Of a stretch of 64,000 bases of DNA, positions 8,353 through 17,613 are shown piece by piece; position 1 is the first letter of the stretch, and the number at the start of each line of letters is the position of its first letter. The position numbers were made by a program, and so were the translations under genes. Where the stretch lies: positions 372,001 through 436,000 of the forward strand of contig NZ_BSFK01000010.1 in NCBI RefSeq assembly GCF_027922305.1, in the 5' to 3' direction. The notes beneath the pieces are model-generated. The model had not been told where the DNA came from. It saw only the letters and a list, made by a program, of their open reading frames with translations, and made no database searches. This DNA comes from Methylopila jiangsuensis. Its GTDB lineage: Bacteria > Pseudomonadota > Alphaproteobacteria > Rhizobiales > Methylopilaceae.

Positions 8353-8381
8353 GTTAATCAACGACTTGTGGGTGTCGTCAA
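8353..8381 (-). promoter_or_regulatory. candidate sigma-70 promoter of acp-spt
   Basis: On the minus strand TTGACG (8376-8381) is followed after 17 bp by ATTAAC (8353-8358). This places transcription start about 100 bp upstream of the ACP ATG. The -35 box is strong and the -10 box weak (3 of 6 matches). The surrounding 8249-8560 stretch is clearly more AT-rich than the flanking genes. No gene was recognised in the 414-bp gap between the ACP and the acyl-ACP synthetase. Confidence 0.4.
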
Positions 8382-8662
8382 CCATGTTTCCGGCCCCGGA
8401 TCGGCCTGCGTGCGTGTTTGCAAAGCACTGTTGCGCAAATGTCCGGGAAGCCGCGGCGCCTGTTTTGTGGGCTTGCTTGATCGGTCTCCGACAGACGGCC
8501 CGTGGCGCGAGGGCGTGAAAACGACTGAAATTCCAGCAAAGCCGAGGGTGGTTAACAAAGCCTCCATGCGGCGCCGCATTCCGCCGAGGCGCCGGTCGCC
8601 CAAGAGCGTGGCGGCGGCGAAAGGCGCCGGGCTGAAATGAAACGTTGCGGAAAGTGTTCCCC

Positions 8663-10354
8663 TCAGGCCTGCGCGGCCATGGCGCGGTAGAGCTCCCGCG
8701 CCCGGCTGCGGCTGAGCTTGCCGGAGGATGTGACGGGCAGCGCGTGGGCGCCCACGAGCCGCACGACCACCGGCACGCCGAAGCGCTGGCGCAGCAGTCC
8801 GGCCACGTCGTCCGCCAGTTTCGACCGCGTCTCCGGGTCGGAGGACCGGCACTGCACCAGCGCCGCCACCTCCTCGCCCTCCGCGCCGTCCACGGAGAAG
8901 GCGGCCACGTCGCCGGAGCGCAGGCCGGGAATCTCCCGCTCCGCGGCCCATTCCAGATCCTGCGGCCAGAGGTTGCGGCCGTTGACCAGGATCAGGTCCT
9001 TGGCGCGGCCGGTGATCACGATCTGGCCGTCGGCCACGTAGCCGAGGTCGCCGGTGTCGAGCCAGCCGTCGGCGACGGCCTCTGCGGTCGCGTCCGGATC
9101 GCGGAAATAGGCGGTCATCAGGCTCGGACCGCGGGCGAAGATGCGCCCGACCGCGCCCGCCGGGACCACCGCGCCCGCGGCGTCGCGGGCCTCGATGGCG
9201 TGGCCGGGCAGGGCGGGGCCGCACAGCACGAACTCGCGGGCGCGGGCCTCGTCCCCGGCCGGGCGCGCCGCGCCCTCGTTCTCCAGCGCGTCCAGATCGA
9301 GCGTCTCGGTGCGCAGGCCTTCGCCCAGCGGCGCGAAGGACAGCGCCAGCGTCGCCTCGGCCATGCCGTAGCTCGGCGTCAGCGCGCCGGCGTCGAAGCC
9401 GTGGGGGGCGAAGCGCTCCACGAAGCGGCGCAGGATGTGCGGGCGGATCATGTCGCCGCCGATGCCGGCCGTGCGCCAGGACGACAGGTCGAGGTCCTTC
9501 AGGTCGAGCGTCGCGGCGCGCTGGGCGCAGAGCTCGAAGCCGAAGCTCGGGCTGTAGGAGATGGTGGCGCGGTTGCGGGCGATCAGCTCCAGCCACATCA
9601 GCGGCCGGCGGGCGAAGTCGCGGGTGGCGAGGTAATCCACCGACAGGCCGGCCACCACCGGCGTGAGCAGGAAGCCGACCAGCCCCATGTCGTGGTAGAA
9701 CGGCAGCCAGGAGACGCAGCGGTCGGCGGGCGTGGTCTTCAGCCCGTGGCGGCTGATGGCCTCGGCGTTCGCCATCAGCGCCGCGTGCGTCACCATGATG
9801 CCCTTGGGGAACTGGGTGCTGCCGGACGAGAACTGCAGATAGGCGAGGTCCTCCGGCGCAGGCCGGGGCAGGTCGCCCTCCGCGGCGTCTTCGGGCAGAT
9901 CGGCGAGCGCGCCGACGAACCGCAGCGGCAGGCCGGCGGCGGCCTCCTCGAGCCACGCCTTCAGCGGCGCCGGCGCGAAGGCGGCCGCCGCGTCGGCGCG
10001 CTCGATCATGCGGCGGATGTGGGCGAGGTAGGCCTCGCGCCCGCCGAAGGCCATGGGCAGCGGCATGGGCGCCGGGATCAGCCGGGCGTAGCCGCAGGCG
10101 AAGAACAGCCGGACGAAATCGGCCTCGGTCTCGGCGATCAGCGCCACCCGGTCGCCGGGCGCAAGGCCCGCCGCCAGCAGCCGGCGCGCCAGCGCGCGGG
10201 CGTCGTCGCGCAGCCGCGCGTAAGGAAGGCTCTCCAGCAGCGCCCCGCGGGCGGAGTGGAAGTCGAAGCCGCGATCGCCGTCCGCCGCCCGATCGAGCGC
10301 GTCGAGAATCGTCGCGGGGGCGGCGGGGCGGGCGGAAACGTAAGGATCGGTCAT
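8663..10354 (-). CDS. aasR: acyl-ACP/acyl-CoA synthetase (FAAL-like adenylate-forming enzyme)
   Basis: This is a 563-residue ANL-superfamily enzyme. The adenylate P-loop is FSSGSTQFPKG at about residues 175-185. The GWLDTGDLGY and GRAKDLI motifs precede the C-terminal lid, and the catalytic lysine lies in SSGKLSR near residue 547. It would activate a free fatty acid as acyl-AMP and load it onto the dedicated ACP for serine palmitoyltransferase. In Caulobacter and Rhodobacteria such an enzyme (AasR) pairs with the sphingolipid ACP; equivalence here is inferred from gene order. FAAL enzymes for other lipids share these motifs. It is 309 bp beyond the longest possible ACP frame and 414 bp from the chosen ACP start. 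Confidence 0.85.
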   Translation of the reverse strand: MTDPYVSARPAAPATILDALDRAADGDRGFDFHSARGALLESLPYARLRDDARALARRLLAAGLAPGDRVALIAETEADFVRLFFACGYARLIPAPMPLPMAFGGREAYLAHIRRMIERADAAAAFAPAPLKAWLEEAAAGLPLRFVGALADLPEDAAEGDLPRPAPEDLAYLQFSSGSTQFPKGIMVTHAALMANAEAISRHGLKTTPADRCVSWLPFYHDMGLVGFLLTPVVAGLSVDYLATRDFARRPLMWLELIARNRATISYSPSFGFELCAQRAATLDLKDLDLSSWRTAGIGGDMIRPHILRRFVERFAPHGFDAGALTPSYGMAEATLALSFAPLGEGLRTETLDLDALENEGAARPAGDEARAREFVLCGPALPGHAIEARDAAGAVVPAGAVGRIFARGPSLMTAYFRDPDATAEAVADGWLDTGDLGYVADGQIVITGRAKDLILVNGRNLWPQDLEWAAEREIPGLRSGDVAAFSVDGAEGEEVAALVQCRSSDPETRSKLADDVAGLLRQRFGVPVVVRLVGAHALPVTSSGKLSRSRARELYRAMAAQA

Positions 10355-10447
10355 CGGCGGCGGGGGCGTCCGGGCGAAGGATTCAAGGGCGCATCCGTCC
10401 GGGGCGGCGGGGGAGCGGCGTCCGGCGGGCGGGGTCAGCCCTGTCCT

Positions 10448-12205
<1,758 letters not shown>

Positions 12206-12268
12206 GGTGGCGGGGGCTCGCAAGGTGGACGGCACGGCCGCGAGGCGTAGCCGCAATCGCTCGCCGTC

Positions 12269-13516
12269 TCAAGCCCGCCGGGGCGCGGCGGGACGCGGGC
12301 CGAGCAGGACGTCGAGATAGGCGTCCGCCGCGGCGTCCCAGGAGAAGAACGCGCCGCGCCGTTTCAGCCCGTCCGAATCCCGCGGGGCGGCGAGCCGGCG
12401 CGCCATCGCCTCCGCCAGCGCGTCCACGTCTCCGACCGGGACCAGCGGACCGTGGCGGCCGTCTTCGAGAATCTCCCGCGGCCCGCTCGGGCAGTCGGTG
12501 GCGACCACCGGGCAGCCGCAGGCGAGCGCCTGCACCAGCACGCCGGGCAGGCCTTCGAAGGTCGAGGACAGCACGAACAGGTCCGCCCGCGCCATGAAGC
12601 GGAACGGGTTGTCCTGAAAGCCGGGGAAGGCCACGTCGGCCGCGATCCCGAGGTCGCCCGCGAGCCGCTCCAGCGCCGCCCGGTCCGGGCCCTCGCCGAG
12701 GATGACGAGGCGCGCGGGCGTGTGAGCCCGGAGCCGCGCGAAGGCGCGCAGCAGGGTGGGGAAATCCTTCTGCGGCTTCAGCTTGCCGACGCCGAGGATC
12801 ACCGGCGGCGCGCCGTCCGCGAACCACGGATGGTCGAGCGGGGCTTCGGCGGCCTGCGCGAAGTCCGGTCCCACCACGGCGTTGTAGATCGTCCGCACCC
12901 GCTCCGGGGGCAGCCCGGCCACGCGGGCGATGTCGTCGGCGACGCCGTGGGAGACGGCGACCACCGCGTCGGCGCGGGGGTAGAACGTCCGGATCAGCGG
13001 AAGCGCGCGCGCCACGCGGGAATCCTCGGCGGCTTCCGCGTCGGACGAGAAGTGGTTGCGCTGGGACAGCACGATCCGGGCGCCGCTTCGGGCGAGGCTT
13101 TCCGCCGCAACCGCTGCGATGTTGCCGTAGTCCAGCGCCGAAAGCAGCGCCGCGGGGCGTTCCCTCCGAAGGTAGTCCGCAAGCCCTGGAATGGCGCCGA
13201 GCGTCACCGGCGCGCGGGGATCGAGCAGCGCGGGCAGGAGCGCCCGGAACGTCGCGGGGCGCCGCCAGGCCGTGGCCCAGGCGCCGAGCGGGGTGCGGAC
13301 GTTGAGGTCCATCACCCGCACGCCGGGCGGGAGCTGCTTCAGGAACGGCCCGGAGGCGCGCGCCAGCACCAGATCGACGGCGTGGCCGCGCTCGCTCAGC
13401 GCCGCGGCCAGATTGGCCATGGAGCGTTCGGCGCCGTTGCCTTTCAGCGAGCGGATGAACAGCGCGAGCCGCGCAGGCGCTTGCGCGACGGACGGTCGGG
13501 ATTCTACAGCCGTCAT
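12269..13516 (-). CDS. GT4-family glycosyltransferase A
   Basis: This is a 415-residue GT-B fold enzyme. The C-terminal domain has GVGKLKPQKDF (donor phosphate contact), RLVILGEGPD, and the GT4 acidic motif FVLSSTFEGLPGVLVQALACG with an E-x7-E-like arrangement. It is cytosolic, with no membrane segment. It is a close paralogue of the divergent glycosyltransferase that starts 41 bp away: both share VLSQRN, VAVS-GVA, an HPWF segment and DCPSGPxEIL. The gene is cotranscribed with the ABC exporter. It probably adds a hexose or similar sugar to a lipid or lipid-linked acceptor. Donor and acceptor are unknown. Confidence 0.85.
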   Translation of the reverse strand: MTAVESRPSVAQAPARLALFIRSLKGNGAERSMANLAAALSERGHAVDLVLARASGPFLKQLPPGVRVMDLNVRTPLGAWATAWRRPATFRALLPALLDPRAPVTLGAIPGLADYLRRERPAALLSALDYGNIAAVAAESLARSGARIVLSQRNHFSSDAEAAEDSRVARALPLIRTFYPRADAVVAVSHGVADDIARVAGLPPERVRTIYNAVVGPDFAQAAEAPLDHPWFADGAPPVILGVGKLKPQKDFPTLLRAFARLRAHTPARLVILGEGPDRAALERLAGDLGIAADVAFPGFQDNPFRFMARADLFVLSSTFEGLPGVLVQALACGCPVVATDCPSGPREILEDGRHGPLVPVGDVDALAEAMARRLAAPRDSDGLKRRGAFFSWDAAADAYLDVLLGPRPAAPRRA

Positions 13517-13557
13517 GCGCGGGCGTCGGTCGGGCTTGCGGTTCGGGTTCGGAGCGG

Positions 13558-14709
13558 ATGCCCAGACACCACATCGCCATCTTCATGTACAGCGTGTCCG
13601 GCGGCGGCGTGCCCCGGCGCAACGTCACGCTCGCCAACGGGCTGGCGGCCGCCGGACGGCGCGTCGACCTCGTGGTCCTGAACGCCGGCGGGGAGATGCG
13701 CGACAAGGTGGATCCCCGCGTCAGGGTGATCGAGCTCGCCGGCCTGCTCACCTGGGCGCCCGGGCTCCGGTCCAAACGGCGGTGGCAGTTCCAGACCGTG
13801 CGCCGGCCGCTGGCGCGCTATCTCGCCAACGAGCGGCCGGACGTGCTGCTCGCCGCCGACAATTACGCCAATCTGGCCGCGCTCGCCGCGCGCGAGATCG
13901 CGAAGGCGACGCTGCCGGTGGTGGTGAGCCAGCGCAACAACGCGTCCGCCTCGATCGCGAAACGCCCCGAACTGGTGGCGGCGATCCGGCGCGACTACCC
14001 TCAGGCCGAGGCGATCGTCGCCGTGTCGGAGGGCGTGGCCGCGGATCTCGTCGGACTGGGCCTGCCGCGCCACAAGGTTCGGACGGTCTACAACCCCGTC
14101 ATCGAAGAACGCTTCCACGACGCCGCCCGCGCGCCGGTGGAGCATCCCTGGTTCGGCGTCCCCGGCCGCCCGCTGCTGCTGGGGGCGGGGCGCATCGGCC
14201 CGCAGAAGGATTTCGAGACCCTGCTCGCGGCTTTCGCCAAGATGCGGGAGGCCCGGCCCGAAGCGCGGCTGGTCATTCTCGGCGAGGGCAAGACCCCGGA
14301 CGCGCGCCCCGAGCTGAAGCGTTTCGCGGAAGGGCTTGGCCTTGGCGAGGTCGTGGACCTGCCGGGCAGGGTCCCCGACGCGGTGCCCTACATCGCCCGC
14401 GCCGACCTGTTCGTGCTGAGCTCCCGCTGGGAGGGCCTGCCGGGGGTGCTGATCGAGGCGCTCGGCTGCGGCACGCCCATCGTCAGCACCGATTGCCCCA
14501 GCGGTCCCATGGAGATCCTCGACGGCGGCCGGTTCGGCCGTCTGGTCCCGGTCGGCGACGCCGAGGCGCTGGCCGCCGCCATGACCGCCGCTCTCGCCGA
14601 GCCTGCGGACCGCGAGCGGCTGAAGGCCCGCGCCGGGCTGTTCACCACCGAGGCGGCGGTGCGGACCTATCTGGCGCTGTTCGACGGGCTGGAGGCGCGG
14701 GGCTCGTGA
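13558..14709 (+). CDS. GT4-family glycosyltransferase B
   Basis: This 383-residue GT-B fold enzyme starts at an ATG preceded by GGAG. Conserved segments are VVVSQRNNAS, GAGRIGPQKDFETLL, LVILGEGK and FVLSSRWEGLPGVLIEALGCG, the last holding the GT4 acidic motif. It is a diverged duplicate of glycosyltransferase A on the opposite strand. The pair flank a 41-bp divergent promoter region. Its stop TGA overlaps a GTG that starts the next gene, so the two are translationally coupled. It is likely to act on the same glycan or glycolipid as its paralogue; sugar specificity cannot be read. Confidence 0.87.
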   Translation: MPRHHIAIFMYSVSGGGVPRRNVTLANGLAAAGRRVDLVVLNAGGEMRDKVDPRVRVIELAGLLTWAPGLRSKRRWQFQTVRRPLARYLANERPDVLLAADNYANLAALAAREIAKATLPVVVSQRNNASASIAKRPELVAAIRRDYPQAEAIVAVSEGVAADLVGLGLPRHKVRTVYNPVIEERFHDAARAPVEHPWFGVPGRPLLLGAGRIGPQKDFETLLAAFAKMREARPEARLVILGEGKTPDARPELKRFAEGLGLGEVVDLPGRVPDAVPYIARADLFVLSSRWEGLPGVLIEALGCGTPIVSTDCPSGPMEILDGGRFGRLVPVGDAEALAAAMTAALAEPADRERLKARAGLFTTEAAVRTYLALFDGLEARGS

Positions 14710-15878
14710 CCGGCGGGCCGCTGGAGGACGAGGCCTTCGCCTTCCTGTTCGCCAAGATCGTGGCGAGCCATCGCGATCCCGCGCCGTCCAAGCGCAAGGT
14801 TCGCGGTCGGGTGGCGCGGGTGGCCCGCGGGTTCGATCTGTTCGGCGCGCTGTTCGTCTGGGCGGAGCTTGCGCGCCATGCGGTGGCGGCGCCGAAGCTC
14901 GAAACCCGTGGCCGCCTTGCGGTGCTAGACCATTCCAGCGGCATGGCGCGCCGCTTCCTCGACGCCCACGTGGCCCGCGCGCCCTGGGCGCTTCGCCGTT
15001 GGCGCGCGCCGTTCCCCTCCTTCGTCGAGGCGCGGGCGCTGGCGAAGACGATCCGCCGCCGGTCCGCCGGTCGCCCGGCCGACGAGCGCGCCGTCGCCGC
15101 CTATGTCACGGTGAAGACCGCCCGCTGGCGCAAGGTCTACGACCGGCTGTTCGCGGAGGGCGGCGTCGACGCGCTCGTGGTCAACGACGACATGGAGCCC
15201 CGGCGGGTGGCGGCGACGCTGTCCGCGCTTCAAGCCGGGCGGAGGCTCGGTTATTTCGTGATGGCGCCGGGCCGTCGTCGCGTGCCGCCGTTCCCCATCG
15301 ACACGCTGTTCTGCTTCGAGGCGGGGCAGGCCTCCGACCCTTACGCGGCGCGGCTCCGCTGCCTGTGGCGGGAGGGAAGCGCCAGCGCGGCCGCGCCGCG
15401 CCCTCGGCGGGAGCGCTACCGTGTGGGGCTGGTGATGAACGCTCACACCGACGACCACCTGATCCGCGACGCCGAGCAGGCGCTGCTGCGCCATCCCCGC
15501 TGCGCCAGCGTCCATGTGCGCGTCCATCCCAACTACCGCAGCGCCGCCTATGCGGCGCCGACCGTCCCGCTGGAGCGGTTTCTGGAGGATGTGGACGTGG
15601 TGGTGATCGGCAATTCGGGTTCGGGCGTGGAGATCGCGCTCGCCGGGATTCCGCAGCTCTACAGCGAGCGCCTCGACTATGCGGGACGGGACGCCAACGC
15701 CCTCGTCGCCCGCGGTTTCGTGCGCGACGATCCCCGGCCGCTGGACGCGGTGGATTTCGACGCTGCGGTGGAGTTCCGCGCCGATCCCGCCTTCGTCGAG
15801 CGGCTCGCGCCGTTCCTGCAGGCGCCGGCCGGAACCGTCAGCGTGGCGGACGGGCTCAAGGCGCTGTCGGCGGCTTAA
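14706..15878 (+). CDS. unrecognised protein, possible glycan-synthesis enzyme, coupled to GT4-B
   Basis: This 390-residue protein starts at GTG 14706 within a GTGA overlap. I do not recognise the family with certainty. The second half (about 230-360) contains GLVMNAHTDDHLIRDAEQAL, then a VHVRVHPN segment, and VVVIGNSGSGVEIALAGIPQL near residue 300. That last arrangement resembles the C-terminal half of capsule-export or glycerophosphotransferase-type GT-B proteins, where a nucleotide is bound between an Arg/His pair and a Ser/Gly loop. The N-terminal 220 residues are Arg-rich and lack clear motifs, and no signal peptide or membrane helix is visible. Context suggests a surface-glycan step. Its TAA shares the palindrome TTAA with the stop of the convergent ELM1-family gene. 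Confidence 0.7.
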   Translation: MTGGPLEDEAFAFLFAKIVASHRDPAPSKRKVRGRVARVARGFDLFGALFVWAELARHAVAAPKLETRGRLAVLDHSSGMARRFLDAHVARAPWALRRWRAPFPSFVEARALAKTIRRRSAGRPADERAVAAYVTVKTARWRKVYDRLFAEGGVDALVVNDDMEPRRVAATLSALQAGRRLGYFVMAPGRRRVPPFPIDTLFCFEAGQASDPYAARLRCLWREGSASAAAPRPRRERYRVGLVMNAHTDDHLIRDAEQALLRHPRCASVHVRVHPNYRSAAYAAPTVPLERFLEDVDVVVIGNSGSGVEIALAGIPQLYSERLDYAGRDANALVARGFVRDDPRPLDAVDFDAAVEFRADPAFVERLAPFLQAPAGTVSVADGLKALSAA

Positions 15879-16993
15879 GTCCGGGCGGCGTCCGCGAGCC
15901 TCCGCACCGCGGCGGCGGCGGCGGCGAGCTCCTGCGCGCCCCGGTCGCGGGCGGCGGGGCCGCCGTCGAGCAGGCCCTCCCGCGCCATGACGCCGGCGAA
16001 GGCGCCGATGTCGCGGATCGAGGTCACGGCCCCCCACGCCACCAGCGCGTCGAACAGGCGTCGCGTCCACGGGGTCACGCCCATGGCGGCGCGACAGCCC
16101 AGCACGATCCGCATCCAGGCGTCCGGCCGGCGGGGCAGGGGGTGGATCGCCACCGGCCGTCCGGTCATCGCCGCCTCCGCGGCCATGGCGGCGCTGTCCT
16201 CCGTCACGAGGAAGGCGTCGGCGGCGGCCAGGAAGCCGCGATAGGCGTTGTCGCCTTCGCCGAACACCGACAGCCGGTGGGGAACCTGCGCCCTCCCGAG
16301 CGTCTCCCGGATGGCGCGCACGGCGCCGGCGCCGGTGCGCGGCGAGGTGGCCACCAGCAGCGCGCCGCCGCTCGCCTCCGCCCGCGCCAGTCCCGCTTCC
16401 ACGAAGCGGCGGGCGGCGGCGGCGTCGAGGATCAGCGGACGGCTCGATCCGCCGGCCAAAAGAGCGAGCCGCGGGGCGGGCAAAGCGGCGAGGTCCGGCG
16501 GGATGGCGCCGGCCGCCGCCGGCGGATGCGCCAGCGGCAGCGCGTTGCGGATCACGTTGGGGCGGTCGGGCAGGCCGTACTGCGCGGTGGTGACGACGAG
16601 GTCGAACCAGGACAGCGGCGCCCAGGGCCGGCCCACATGGACGAGTTTCGTCCGCCGCCCCGAGGCCATGCGGATCCAGAGCGCGACCGGCGCCGTGCGC
16701 TTGCCGGACGCGATCACCACGTCCGGCCAGGGCGGCGCGATCAGGGCGCGCGAATCGAGCGTCAGCGTGTGCAACGACCCGCGCTGGAGCAGCGTCGGCA
16801 GCGCCCGTCCGGGATTGAAGCGCAGCGGCTTGGCCTCGAACGTCAGGCCCATCGCCTCGGCGAGGGTCAGCACCTGCCGGTTGTCGCCGGCGCGGCGGCC
16901 GAGCAGCGCCCATGCCCGCGGCGGCTCAGCCACGGCGGTCGCGCCCGCATGGTCCGTGGCGCGGGGCCGGCGGCGCGCACGTCTGTAAATCAT
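15875..16993 (-). CDS. ELM1-family (DUF1022-type) protein
   Basis: This 372-residue protein starts at ATG 16993; a longer frame from TTG 17344 adds a low-complexity Arg-rich leader. The pattern AWALLGRRAGDNRQVLTLAEAMG near residue 30, VVIASGKRTAPVALWI, and VFGEGDNAYRGFLAAADAFLVTEDSAAMAAEA near residue 280 fits bacterial relatives of ELM1, a GT-B-like family named from a plant mitochondrial fission factor. Bacterial function is not established. The family is often found with LPS or glycan genes, which matches the adjacent glycosyltransferases. It ends convergently with a 4-bp overlap. Confidence 0.75.
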   Translation of the reverse strand: MIYRRARRRPRATDHAGATAVAEPPRAWALLGRRAGDNRQVLTLAEAMGLTFEAKPLRFNPGRALPTLLQRGSLHTLTLDSRALIAPPWPDVVIASGKRTAPVALWIRMASGRRTKLVHVGRPWAPLSWFDLVVTTAQYGLPDRPNVIRNALPLAHPPAAAGAIPPDLAALPAPRLALLAGGSSRPLILDAAAARRFVEAGLARAEASGGALLVATSPRTGAGAVRAIRETLGRAQVPHRLSVFGEGDNAYRGFLAAADAFLVTEDSAAMAAEAAMTGRPVAIHPLPRRPDAWMRIVLGCRAAMGVTPWTRRLFDALVAWGAVTSIRDIGAFAGVMAREGLLDGGPAARDRGAQELAAAAAAVRRLADAART

Positions 16994-17613
16994 GGAAGGC
17001 GGCGCTCTGTCCCCGCCGCACCCCCGCGCGACCCGCCGCTTCTCCATAAAAGGCGACCACAACGCCCATGCGACGGCGGCTCCGCTGCGTCTCCGGCGCT
17101 CGGTCGCCGGACGGCGGACAGCAGTACGAACCGGCGCCTGCGACCGCAAGGGATGCGGCGCTCCTCGCCGCGTCGAGGCGAAGGTGCGCCGGAACGTCGC
17201 AGGCGGCGCCTGTTCGGCGACAAGCGTCAACCCGGTGGTTCTCCGCCAAAGGTCTAGGTGGGAATGCTGCGGTGCAAACGCGCCTTTGCGCCGGCGCACG
17301 CGCTGAGGCGCAGCGCATCGGGGCTGAATTCCAGCGAAATCCAAGCCGCCTGTGTGCGCTGCAGCTTAAGGAAATGTGCGGCGTCATAGAAGAAAACCTG
17401 AATGGGGCAGTTCAGCCAGGCCAAAGAATGTTGAGGTATCCAGTATGCCAGAAGGCTTCTCTTGGCTGTTTTCGCCTAAAACTGCGACATTTGCTGCATT
17501 GCGACGCCTTTGGCTGCGATTTACCGTTCTTCTTCGAAACGTTAGAGAAAGCTGCGGCGCGCCTTTTCGGCCCGCGCGGCGGCGACGCAAGACAAATGCG
17601 GGAGGGACGCGGT
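16994..17613. other. 620-bp intergenic stretch with an AT-rich island
   Basis: No convincing gene was found between the ELM1-family start and the CoA transferase. Positions about 17330-17575 are visibly AT-richer than the rest of the window, which suggests promoter, leader or remnant DNA. A short frame opening at ATG 17444 behind GAGG has no stop until deep inside the CoA transferase and is rejected as a gene. No terminator-like hairpin with a T tract was seen. Confidence 0.5.

Noticed and set aside
17068-17613. Long N-terminal extension of the CoA transferase
   Set aside because: Family similarity starts at about 17623, and a good ribosome-binding site precedes TTG 17614.
17444-17613. Possible small protein starting behind GAGG
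   Set aside because: The frame has no stop before running through the CoA transferase, so a discrete small gene is not supported.
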